From assembly GCA_002900995.3 (NCBI GenBank), contig CM035314.1, positions 1,535,372-1,599,371 on the forward strand: a stretch of DNA of 64,000 bases. Reading direction: 5' to 3'. This DNA is from Ganoderma boninense (Eukaryota; Basidiomycota; Agaricomycetes; Polyporales; Polyporaceae). A model generated the notes under the pieces. The model worked only from the letters and a program-made list of their open reading frames with translations. It was not told the DNA's origin and searched no databases. Made by a program: the position numbers and the translations under genes. Below, one piece after another: positions 33,490 to 44,300 of the stretch; the first letter of the stretch is position 1; every line of letters begins with the position of its first letter.

Positions 33490-35298
33490 CTACTGGCCCG
33501 CAACGAGCGTCGCGTTGTCCGTCAGGATCTTGTTGAGCCCATCGCGATGCAAGCAGCTCGCAAACGCGAAGCTCTTCGCGATCTCGTCGATCTCCGCCTC
33601 GCTCTTGCCCCGGAAGTGCTCCGCCCACTCCTTCACCAGGAACTCCGACACGAGGATGTTGCGCGCGAGCCGCCCGATGCGGTCCGTGAGCTTCCACACG
33701 GGCGCCGGGTACAGCGACTGGTGCTCGGGGCGGATCTCCTTCTTGATGAGCTCGGTGAGCGGCTCGTAGACGTGGCGGATTCTGCGAGTCGTCCGCGCCC
33801 CACGCGTCGATGGCGAGCCGGTGCTTCTTGGCAAGGAAGTCCTTGAAGAGCGTCATGTACGGCGTCTCACGCGAGACGTACACCATGCCCTGGAACCCGA
33901 TGTCCTTGTACAGCCAGATCGACCAACTGAGACGGTCCTGCAAAACAGTGAGTGAGCACCATTCCCATTGAAAAATGTATGGCGGCATGTCCAGAAGGTG
34001 GACTCAGAAAGGGGTGACCGTCCAGGACAGCATCCTCGGGCAGGCACCCCGCCGTGGTCACGCCGAGAGCAAGATGAGAGAGCAACGCACCTTGTTGTAG
34101 ATGTCGAGTTGGTCCTTGAGCACCAGGTACCGGTCCGCGTTGATCACGTCCGTCAGCTCGCCCTCGTACTCCTTGCGCGCATACACGGGCCCCCACTCGC
34201 CGTTCCACACGCACAGCCCGCGCTCGTCCATCCACTGCCTCTTCTTCTCGTAGCTGCGCCTCATGCGGTGCCGCTGTGCCTCGCTGCCGACGTACCGCTC
34301 GGGCGCGGCGGGGAACCCGAACACGGAGTAGTCGTGGATCGAGTACGCCACGTTCTCCCAGCCCTTATGCGCGTCCCCGAAGTGCGAAAAGTCGCTCGCG
34401 AACGTGTTCCCGTCGAGGAAGAGCGCGTGGTGCGGGTCCACCGCGCGGATCGCCGTGTACACGCGGTCGTAGAACGCGATCACGCGCGTGTGGTACGGGT
34501 CCGTGGGCTCGTTGAGCGGGTTGTACCCCGCGATCCACGTGTTCCCGAGGTAGTGCTTCGCGAGCTCCTCCCACAGCCACACGACGCGGTCCTGGAAGTC
34601 CTTGTGCTCCCAGAACTTGGCGATGTGGGTGCCGGCGTCCGAGTGCCAGTCGGTGTTCTGGCCGCCCGGCGCGGTGTGGAGATCGAGGATGGTGTAGATC
34701 CCGTGCTTCGCACACAGGTCGATGACGCGATCGAGGTGCTTGAAACCCTCAGGCTTGAGGACGCGTGGGTTCATGTCGTCTAAATGGAACGATGGCGATC
34801 AGGGGTCGTCGCGCGCATTATGAGCGTTGAGAGCTTACCCTCGAAGTGCCTGTAGTTGAAGGGCAAACGAATGCAGTTGAGACCCAAGCTTTTGAAGAAC
34901 GCAGCATCCTCGTCCTGGAAAAAGTATTCAAGGAACTATCGAACCACAGGATTTAATGTACGTGCCTCGAAGATAGGGTGTTGAACTCACTTTATCAAAG
35001 AATAGTTCTGACTTTTCCTTCCCAACCACGTTCTCGAGCTCAGCACGGATCTGGAATTCGCAACCAGGGTAGCCTGCGGCCAATCTCAGATGTGAGCATC
35101 GGGTTGTCGCACTGCGAGCATGATCGCCTACCGCTGATGAAATTCTCCATGCTGCGATTTGTTCAGCAGTAAGCACCATGAAACGACATTGAAGGACGTC
35201 ACGCACTTCATCCAACCACCCAAGCCCGCACCGCGCAGGATGACTTCTTCTCCATTCTGATTGACGATCTTGGTTCCCGAGACTTTCAGGTAGGCCAT
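33490..35298 (-). CDS. GH5 exo-beta-1,3-glucanase-like glycoside hydrolase; one-base frame break
   Basis: The start [20 protein letters not shown] leads into [63 protein letters not shown] (the NEP motif carries the acid/base Glu), [12 protein letters not shown] and [12 protein letters not shown] (likely nucleophile Glu in GEWG). There is no signal peptide, as in the intracellular GH5 group found in many mushrooms. The substrate is presumably a beta-glucan (inference). Near 33780 the frame breaks between GADDSQ and IRHVYEPL by one extra base, relative to its neighbour on the other side. It is divergently arranged with the 35.7 kb paralogue. Confidence 0.82.
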
Positions 35299-35686
35299 GG
35301 TGGTTGTGGGTGAATGCATGTTAGCAATCACACCCGCAGCTTATATATGTGTCCTGCTCTCTCTCGAGCGCGTACCACAATGGACCACAGTGACAGCAGC
35401 TGCGACCGAGTATTCGCCGAGAACACAGCTCGTCGTCGACCAAAGAGCGGTCAGAGGCTCCGGAGTACCCGATACGGCATCCCGATCACCTTATCGTCGG
35501 TCATGGGTTGCAGCGGGAACTGCACGGTCCGGGGTCGCAGCGGCCGGCAAGGTTCTACTTCGTGCGAGTCGGCCGCCCTGTGGAGTCCACTGTTCGCATA
35601 TATGATTAGCAACGGCTTGGAGGGAGGCCAACGGTCCCCCACCACACAAGAACTTGCCACTAGGAACCGAGCGGGATCTTCGCGCC
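35299..35686. promoter_or_regulatory. Shared divergent promoter of the two GH5 genes
   Basis: About 390 bases separate the two head-to-head ATGs. TATATAAG on the minus strand at about 35341-35348 lies about 45 bases before the left gene, and a CATATATG lies at about 35596 on the right side. Co-regulation is plausible but not shown. Confidence 0.5.
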
Positions 35687-37410
35687 ATGGCGGGCTTTCT
35701 CAGAGTCAGAGAGACTCGGATCGTCGACGACGAGGGTAGGGAAGTGATATTGCGAGGTGCGGGGTTGGGAGGCTGGATGACGTGCGTTCCGATTCTTCTT
35801 CCCGGCGTTATAGGGTGGCACTGACATTTTGTGGTCAGTATGGAGAACTTTATATCAGGTGAGCACAATGCTGCAGTCCACTTACGGATGGCTTCAGGAA
35901 ATGAAGGTCCATGCGACAGGATATCCTGGATGTGAGTTCCAGGTCCGGGAAGACCTTGGCTGAGGTCATTGGACAAGAGAAATCCGAGTATTTCTTCGAC
36001 AAGGTAAACAGAAAAGTCAACTGACTGTACCTCATCACATCTCCACCGACACCACCGCTCTCACCCCAGTTCCTTGAACACTTTTTCGCCGAGCCAGACG
36101 CAGCGTTCTTCAAGTCGCTCGGACTGAACTGCATCCGCATCGCGATCAACTACCGTCACTTCGAAGACGACCTGAATCCCCGCGTTCTGAAAGAGTCGGG
36201 GTTTAAACACCTCGACCGAGCCGTCGCAGCGTGCGCGAAACACGGAATCTACACCATTCTCGACATGCACACCGGACCCGGCGGTCAGAATGGCGGGTGG
36301 CACTCAGATGCCGGTACGCACATCGCGAACTTCTGGATCCACAAGGACTTCCAAGACAGACTCGTCTGGCTGTGGACCGAGATCGCCAAGCACTACAAGG
36401 ACGAGACAGTGCGTCACTCACGCACAACCACCGCAGACAGGACAGCTGATTCTTTTGTGACAGTGGATCGCAGGCTACAACCCAATGAACGAGCCTGCCG
36501 ACCCGCAACACAGCTGGGCTCGTCAATTTCTACGACCGCGTCCACGCGGCGATCAGGTCCGTCGACCCGCACCACATCCTCTTCCTTGACGGGAACACGT
36601 ACTCGACGGACTTCTCCGGCTTCCCCGACGACGCGGGCACGCGCTGGAGCAACACTGCGTACGCGATCCACGACTACTCCGTCTACGGCTTCCCCGACGC
36701 CCCAGAGCCGTACGAGCGCACGGAGGAGCAGCGAACGCGCATGCAGAAGAGCTACGCGAAGAAGCGCGCCTGGATGGACGAGCGTGGGCTCTGTGTCTGG
36801 AATGGCGAGTGGGGCCCCGTGTACGCGCGCCCGGAGTACGAGGGCGACGCGACAGATGCGATCAACGAGCGGCGCTACAACGTCCTCAACGACCAGCTCC
36901 AGCTCTACGCAAAGGTAAACCGCTTTCGCGCAGAGCTGAAGGCGACGCTGACTGCAAGCTGCGCAGGACCGGCTCAGCTGGTCCATCTGGTTGTACAAGG
37001 ACATCGGCTTCCAGGGCATGGTCTACGTCTCACCCGAAACAGCATACAGGCAGCACTTCGCCACCTTCTTGGAGCGCAAGTACCGCCTGGCGGCCGACTC
37101 GTGGGGTGCCGACGACAAATACATGCGGCACGCGTACGACCCGATCGTGCGGCTCATAGAAGAGAACGTACCGAACGAGGAACACCGTAAGCTCTACCCG
37201 TACCCCGTGTGGACAGTACGGAGCCGTGTCGCACGGATAGCCCGGTGCACGCTGATCGGCGAGTTCATGGTGCGGGAGTGGGCGGACCAGTTCAAGGGTA
37301 TGTCCATTGAGCAGCTGGATCGCCTGGCAGAGAGCTTCAAGTTCGAGAATTGCATGGAGAGGGAGGGACTGAACAAGGTGCTGCGAGCGCATGCCGCACA
37401 GGCGCAGTAA
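35687..37410 (+). CDS. GH5 exo-beta-1,3-glucanase-like paralogue; one-base frame break
   Basis: [38 protein letters not shown] spliced to [51 protein letters not shown] and [12 protein letters not shown] parallel the gene at 33.5-35.3 kb, with the same intron positions. The C-terminal part (YPYPVWTVRSRVARIAR ... GLNKVLRAHAAQAQ) is intact. After DPQHS (about 36515) one extra base, in a GGG run, throws the frame before NFYDRVHAAIRSVDP. The catalytic Glu residues are predicted in NEP and GEWG. No signal peptide is seen. Confidence 0.82.
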
Positions 37411-37484
37411 AGCTAGGAGAACCATGAAGTTCAGTAGAATGTACATGTACGCTATACTTTTGATACCGTCCACGTCCAGAAGGG

Positions 37485-38660
37485 TCAGCGGAGCGTTGCG
37501 AATCTGTCTCTGGCCTTCGTGTTTCGTCTAACATCTTCTTCGCGAAGCTTGAATTCCAATGCCGCGAATAGCTCTCTTGCATACTTTTCGCCATCCTAGA
37601 CGTGGATGAAAACCCATGTAAGTGAGCACATAAGGCAGACTAACCGCGATACAAGACTTGATGTATGTGAAATCCAACTCTCCGGGACCCGATAGACGCA
37701 TGGATTGCAACGTTGGACGAATAGCAGAGGGAAACGAGAACATCAAGTGAAGGCGAAGAGGTATCGACGCTTCCTCTGTGAGTGTCGCATCGAGCAGGTG
37801 AATCGGAGGTAACTATATGCATCATGAGCGCATATAATAGGACATATGAAGACAGCGGAGACATACGAGATTCAAAGTGACACATACTGGCCAGCTTTCG
37901 CGACCCTGCAGAACTTCGCCCTCATCCCAGTAGTCAGGGAGCTCGAAGTCCGCTGCTGTCCTACCCATGTCGCGCGTGTCAAGACTGCTCGTTCCCTGGT
38001 CGACGTCCATGGAGTCCTGGTCTTCCTTTTGAGCATTCTTGGAGACTGAGGGTGCTTGATATGCTACAGGTCGCGTCCGCGGCAACTTTGTGTCCCACAG
38101 CGAGGCCCTTGCTGCCATGAAGAGCGCGTCAACAACATTCCCGGAGTCGGATAAAATGACCGCGTCGAGGTTGAGCAGCCATGCTCTTCGACCAGGAATG
38201 ATCGTAAGGTTGGACGGATGGAGGGAGGGATGAGCGATCGTCTGTTGGAGGATGACGGTGAGGTCGTGTTGGAGGTCGTCCAACGCGTTTGGTGTCAGAT
38301 GAGGGTAAGCTGAAGGCGAGCTAGCTTTCGACAACTGAGGATTCAGGAGACATGCCAGACAAATGCTGCGCACCAAGTCACCGAGCAAGCCACTCTTCCT
38401 CCATCCACCCCGTCTCCGGACTCGACGTCCTCGACTTCGAGCTTGACGGCCGCCAAGACCTCTGTTCCTCCGCCTCCCTCGCCGGCCATCTTTCCGATAT
38501 TGAGCCTCGCGCTCCCGTTGGCCAAAGGCGCCACGCCTGTTTCAAGCAGGACCGTTCGGAAGTCGAGCAATGATCGGCCATCCGCCCGGAGCGGAGGGGT
38601 TGTTTGGAGTGATGCCTGGATATATGCGCGTTCTGACTTGGAAACTAGCGCCGCAGCCAT
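37485..38660 (-). CDS. RRP42: Exosome core subunit RRP42 (RNase PH-like)
   Basis: RRP42 is one of six RNase PH-like ring proteins of the RNA exosome, which processes and degrades RNA in nucleus and cytoplasm. The start MAAALVSKSERAYIQASLQT is followed by the family signature LRADGRSLLDFRTVLLETG and NGSARLNIG. The second exon includes YPHLTPNALDDLQHDLTV, IIPGRRAWLLNLDAVILSDSG and ALFMAARASLWDTKLPR. A low-complexity stretch (KNAQKEDQDSMDVDQG) precedes FELPDYWDEGE. The last exons read LHLMFSFPSAIRPTLQSM and ELFAALEFKLREEDVRRNT, ending RFATLR. It is complete, with GT...AG introns. In this family the ring subunits are structural and catalytically inactive. Confidence 0.85.
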
Positions 38661-39127
38661 CGTTTCAATACAGGAGGATCCACCGGTCGGCAAGAAGGAT
38701 AGCTGAGAAAGAGGAGGTCCTGCCAATGGCCAGGAAGAGGAAAAGGTTGAAGCCAATCGCGTGAGCCGGACCGAATGCGGCAGCAGGCGCTTCGACTGCC
38801 TTTTTCAGTCACTGCCACCTGTTCCTACCAGCCAACCTGCATTAAACTGTCACTTGCCAGTACGCTACTAAGCCTTCCTCATCATGGCATGTAAAGACCC
38901 ACAATTCGCTACTTATATGTAGCTCAACTTGTTTAGAAATGAGCGACTCCGTCTCTTTCTCCGCCACGCCGGCCTGGGTGGCTGGCACGCAAGGATGAGC
39001 TGACAAGTCAGCCTCTGATCTTCTTCAGGCCTTGGGATGTATATTTGGCGAGTCGAATTCACTTCACTCACCGTGCATACTCCCTTACTCACTCAATCAA
39101 CTTCCTTGCGCAGCCTTGGTCGCCATC

Positions 39128-40240
39128 ATGGCTCCTATCTTCGCTCCCACCATCATACTCCCTCCATACGCCCTCGCCCTTTTTATCGTCGTGGTCGTCT
39201 CCGTCCTGGCCGCTACTACCGCCTGGGTGTTCCTGGCCCATCGTCGCCGCTTCTCCCTCCGTATGCCCACAACGCAAGTCGAGGCTCAGGTTCAGGTCCA
39301 GGTCCAGGTCGAGAAGATACACGATCCGACACCCTTAAGGTCCTCAAGCTGGCTGGGACTCCCCTTCACCACATGCACCACCACATCGCCATCGGATACC
39401 TGGTTTAACAGAATTTTGAGAAGGCATTCCGAAGAACCCACAATGGTCGCTCTGTCAGATCCGCCGGCTGCCGAGAAGCACGCCTCTACGCACCCGCCTC
39501 TCGACAACAGTGAGCCTCCCAGCCCTCGGCCAATCAAGAAGGAAATGTGGTTTGCCTTTGACTCTGATGCCACCCTCGCCACCCTCCGTGGCGATCCGCT
39601 TGGGGGACTGTATTGCAAACCTTCTTGTCGCAATCCACTGGCAACATCAGCAACATCTACCCCGTCTCTCGATCATGATAGGTCCACTCCTCAGAGCCCT
39701 CTCTCCTCCTGGGAGCCCCATACACCTTCCCCTATCTCCGAGGAGGATATGACTCGTCCAGTCCTGTCCGTTGTCCCAGAGAGTCCTGATGAGGGTGATT
39801 TTGGGACAACCGAAGAAACGGACCACGCATGCCCCTGCCCGCTTCTCGCGCGCCAGGAAACGCAGCTCTCCATCCATTCCGTTTCCATGGCCAGTTCAAT
39901 CTGCACGCTCGCCCACGATAGTGCCTCTACCACTGCGCCAGGCAGCATCTGTCTCTCAGAATACGAAGCGGACTGCGATGCTGACCTCAAGGTCAGCTGC
40001 AAACGCCTCGCGGCCCTCATCGATGCGATCTCTGTCTCGTTCTCCGCCTCGACGCTCGGCGCTCCCTTCAGCAGGCGCACCACCAGGCTCGGCTTTGGAG
40101 ACTTCGACGACAATGCTTCCTCTATCGGTGACGACTACGATCTCCCCCAGTTCGACGACGACGACCCTGAATGGGACCTTGGGACGACCGCTCTCCACGA
40201 GAGTATTTCTCAGCAAGAATACTCTGTTCTCGCAATTTAA
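39128..40240 (+). CDS. Single-pass membrane orphan protein, Ser/Pro-rich
   Basis: I chose the ATG at 39128 because a hydrophobic segment begins directly after it (IILPPYALALFIVVVVSVLA then TTAWVFLAHRRR), giving one N-terminal membrane anchor followed by basic residues. A VQVQVQVE repeat follows, then about 300 residues rich in Ser, Pro, Thr and acidic residues, with EEDMTRPVLSVVPESPDEG and an acidic end (DDYDLPQFDDDDPEWD). An upstream in-frame ATG at 39032 is possible but would place 32 residues before the anchor. No domain is recognised. The gene is a single exon. Confidence 0.7.
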   Translation: MAPIFAPTIILPPYALALFIVVVVSVLAATTAWVFLAHRRRFSLRMPTTQVEAQVQVQVQVEKIHDPTPLRSSSWLGLPFTTCTTTSPSDTWFNRILRRHSEEPTMVALSDPPAAEKHASTHPPLDNSEPPSPRPIKKEMWFAFDSDATLATLRGDPLGGLYCKPSCRNPLATSATSTPSLDHDRSTPQSPLSSWEPHTPSPISEEDMTRPVLSVVPESPDEGDFGTTEETDHACPCPLLARQETQLSIHSVSMASSICTLAHDSASTTAPGSICLSEYEADCDADLKVSCKRLAALIDAISVSFSASTLGAPFSRRTTRLGFGDFDDNASSIGDDYDLPQFDDDDPEWDLGTTALHESISQQEYSVLAI

Positions 40241-40964
40241 TGAACAACCGTTGCATCGTTCCGTATTCCTTTTTCAAGTTTTTCAACGTGACCTACCGCA
40301 GCATACTCACCCCCTCCCTTCCCCTCCGAGTCCTCGAACGACCAGTACCTCACTCAGATTCAACCCAACCCAGACACGTAGCAAGATTCTAGTATTATAC
40401 TGACAACGACGACTCCTGACCACGTTCCGACTTATCTCCAGGCGCCACTGACTCCGAATCCTGTATGTGTATTCAATCGCGGCCCGAATTGATTGGCATC
40501 GTCTGCGAATCGCCTCTGCAACCAAACTGCCCCCGCGCGGTTCTACGTAGGGAAGGTCACCAAGCAAGCATTCCATCCTAGGAATGGCGAGAAGCAGATA
40601 ATGTCGCTCGCCAATGCCAGGCAACGAAGGGCATCACATCCGCCGCCAACGAGCCAAGAAGAGTCAAAGATGCAATTCTGTGCTTTACAACAACGCGCAT
40701 TGACAATTACAAACAGTTGTATGCAGTGCAGAAGAGTCCGTGGCGGCTCCAAATTGGTACAAAACCCAAAGCGTCCGTGTCAAAATCCGATATCGTTCCG
40801 AACATCGTCCGTGTAGCACCCTCGTACATCATGCACGGAACCCTGTGGCCTGCAGAACGTCCCCGTTAGCCCCGCGCGCTCCACAAACGAAGCCGTAGAA
40901 GCGCGACTCGGCAACAATAAACGCGCGTGCAACACACACCACTCACCCCATGCGTCGTCCCCTT

Positions 40965-41387
40965 TCACAGCCCGCAAGCCGACGCAGAGACCTGGGTCGC
41001 GTCCGCGTTGATCCTCCCCAAGGCCGCCGCCTGGTTGTTCGTGAGCGTGTTCATCGCGGCGAGCGCGATGTTGAACCCGGACCCGGCGTGATCGATCGCG
41101 AGCACGTTGATGCTCTTGCCATTGAACGTCAGCTTCCAGCACGACCCGCACGCGGCGTCGTTCCAGCCGGCGACGGCCGCAGCGCCGCCGATGTTGGGGA
41201 ACTGGGGGAGGGAGCCGAACGAGCTGAAGCCCTTGGTGAGGAGCCCGTTGGAGCCGTCGCAGCATGCGACGGTCGTGAGCGACGCGCTCGCGTTGTCGTA
41301 CGTCTCGTCGTACGAGACGGAGACTGTCGCCGCGAAGCTGGTGGAGGCGGCGGCGAGGAGGGCGAGCGCGAGGGTCTTGAACTGCAT
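40965..41387 (-). CDS. Cerato-platanin family secreted protein
   Basis: Cerato-platanins are small secreted Cys-rich proteins of filamentous fungi, with an expansin-like double-psi barrel, that bind chitin oligomers and loosen wall contacts. The start MQFKTLALALLAAASTSFA is a signal peptide. The mature part has VSYDETYDN, VACCDGSNGL, GGAAAVAGWNDAACGSCWKL and NVLAIDHAGSGFNIALAAMN, ending SACGL. The four family cysteines are present plus one extra adjacent Cys. It is a single intact exon. On the minus strand a TATATATA motif at about 41519-41528 lies some 135 bases upstream of the ATG. Confidence 0.93.
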   Translation of the reverse strand: MQFKTLALALLAAASTSFAATVSVSYDETYDNASASLTTVACCDGSNGLLTKGFSSFGSLPQFPNIGGAAAVAGWNDAACGSCWKLTFNGKSINVLAIDHAGSGFNIALAAMNTLTNNQAAALGRINADATQVSASACGL

Positions 41388-44300
41388 GGTGGGTAGGAGG
41401 TGACGGGTGGCGGGAGGTGGGGACGCGAAGGAGGGATGTGCGAGGGAAACGCGAGTGGAGGTGTAGGTGAATACGAGAGACCGAAGGCCACTGCTGGTGA
41501 ACTGGTGTCGTTCGAGCGCATATATATACCTTCCCTTCCACCGAGTATTGTCCTTCGTACGTCTTCAAGCTATGCGATCCAGTCGGTGTGGACTGGTCTA
41601 GACGGCGCGAAGCATGCCAGCGATCCGAGTGGCGGCCACCCGTCACGTTGCAGAAGAACCTCTGCTATCCAGATCGAGGCCGTCGGAGGAAGCCAACCAA
41701 CCCAATGATAACGATTCACGGGGATGCATTCACCGCCTGGGGGACAAGAAGGCCACCGAAGCTAAGACACGGATCATCAATAAAACCCTACTTGACATTT
41801 CGGCCGACTGGGTAGGCAAATCGCCCTGGAGAGAGGGTCCCCTTTAAGCGACCTAAGGGAAGAGTACGTACGTGGCGCGGTGCTGTTCCATGGCCAATGA
41901 TTTGAACTTCTACTCGACCCTAGGGCAAAGTGAACTGGTCAGAGAGATAGTAGACGGCCCCAAAGGACTGCTCCTGTTATAATTAGCGATTAGGTTACAG
42001 CACTGACAGAGCTTTATTGAGAAAGAATAACGTGTCCGTCTTGGCATCGTTCACGAAACTCAAAGTTTCCGTGTGAGAGATGAACATATACGGACTGCCC
42101 AAGCGTCCCCAAGGGACCCTAGATTGGAACCAGAAGGAGTCGGCACCAAGACATCAGAAACAAGCTTCACGTAAGTCGGCGAGCGTTGCCCACCTCGACG
42201 CCACGAGGCTTTGCCGTCTCTCCAGCCCTGGTCCAGCTCAGGCGCATTCACGAGCAGGGCAGGGAATGCCGCCATCATATATCCGAGGGGCATATGGTCC
42301 GCGAGTTCTGAAAAGTGAAGAGGCAAGAAAAAGAAGACTTTGCCACGGTGACGGAGTTAATTTGTGCGGTGGTGCGGGTTTTCCGGGCCGCTCGGCTAGA
42401 GGCATTGGGGACCCATCTGGACAATACTCGTAGAGTACGTATACATCTGGACATCCGTAAAACGCTGTCGTGCTGACGGCGCTGACGGGCACAGCCATCA
42501 GTGTGGCAGCGCCCGCAGCGCCTTCAGCACTCAGCACGCCGGGCGCCTGCAGATCCTTCTCTCTCGCCACCTCGATGCTTTACTATGTCCCCTCAACCCC
42601 AGCCTCCCGGCCGGACGACTTCAGCTTCAAGACTCAAGGGGGCGCTATGCGATTGCAAGAACATCGTTCCAGCGTAGGAGGAGCCCAACGGCGGTGCTTG
42701 GAGTTGGAGGAGCCGTGAGGCGACACCGGCTGGAAGAAATGGGTGCGACGAGGGTTGAGGGACAACAGTGTTCAAGTAGAGCGCAGAGAAGGTGCGAAAT
42801 TCTAAGGTGCGTACAAATTCAGTCAGGTTAGTCCCGGAGCCCCCCCCCCTTCATTTTCTGTTTCCTCGTCTCGCCGTGATCACATCAACCCGAGCGGTGC
42901 TGCATGCCCCACTCTCCGACGCATTACTGCTGTCTCCAGCCCTCAACTTTCAAATGCCGACACATCCTTCCCTCCCCATATGTGTGGATTTTACTTTATT
43001 GCCGTAGCTGTGGATGGATTTGGGGCTCGATCGCGTGATTTTCAGCGGTGTTCACTCGGAGGAGCTGCCTCCACAACTTTCTCATTTTGACCAAAATCGT
43101 AGTCCACTCGTCTCATTCAGATTCATTCATACGTCATATTGAACCCGTCAGTTAATCTGTAGCATGTTTTAGGCACGTAGAGTATGATAGTATTGCGAGG
43201 AACAATGGATAGTAACCGGATCCTCCGAGACGCCAGCTAGGCGGCTGCTGGTGCTGCTGACGGCCACTTGATGGCAGGATGCTGCCACGCTAGAAGCTGA
43301 CGTGCTTAGCGCTGTCGTGCTGATGGTGCTGAGCGCGCTGGGTCAGCGCCGACAGCGTTTTACAGGGGTCCAGATGTAATAGGGATACTGCCCCTCCGGG
43401 CGGACCTGGTCACGCAAACATGGCGATAAAGGATGTATATTTGTTCTAACGAAGCAGGGCGCTGATAGGCAATGGCGACTCCGAGATTATGTGGGGAGAA
43501 ATGACGGTGCAGGGAGCGGGGGGAGAAGGTTGTGTCTTACGGCATGAGTGCAGTGTAACGTTCCCATTTCTCCAGGACTGGGAAGATGATCATGGCCCAT
43601 TCACGGCCGCGATTGTGTCCTCTAAGGCGCCTGAAGGCAAATATCTCGCGGTGATGTTTACCGCCTGTGTGGGTGTAAGAAACCGACGAAATTTAGAAGC
43701 GATGGGATTGAGCTAACAATCGACGCATCGTGGGTGGGGGACATTACGCCTGGAAGGGTCTGAATTTGCCGCCAGGTCCGTAAGTTCAGTGTGGACAAGT
43801 CGCTCAAGCCTGTCGCAGTACGGAGCGGGCGATAAAGACATCATCGCGGCGTTGCCGGGCTACACGCCGATTAGCCTAGGTGCGGAAGAGGGACACAGGC
43901 GACGGTGCTCCGCAAAGCGACGGGCGACATCGTTAGTTCGACCGACTTTGATGTAGATAACGTCCTGGGTGCCGAGGGCTGCTCGGGGTCGCCTGAGAGA
44001 ACGCTGGCGATCCTGCTACGACATAGGCACCGGTCAACTCAAGCGCGTATAGGTACCCAGGGCCGTCGCTGCCGTCAGGGTGCTGGCACATCAGTGTCCT
44101 GAGAGCCACTTGGGTCCCAGGCTCCAACGTCGTGCTGACGAAATCTGCAGATGAATAAGCGTCCGAGAAGTCGACGTAAAGTAGGAATCAACTTGTGTAT
44201 GGAATGCGTAGCATGCCCAACGGGCAGCGCACGAAGCGTGCCGGTCGAGAGCAAGGCAGCGCCGTGAGCATCACAGAAAATTGGCAGTTTGCCACCTCTT

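Noticed and set aside
33968..34783. Long plus-strand open frame of about 270 residues
   Set aside because: It lies exactly antisense to the GH5 exon, is dominated by Arg/Val/His/Leu in the way GC-rich shadows are, and shows no family pattern.
40780..41646. Minus-strand frame of about 290 residues overlapping the cerato-platanin gene
   Set aside because: It is an Arg/His-rich shadow in a different frame; the cerato-platanin frame has a signal peptide and conserved cysteines.
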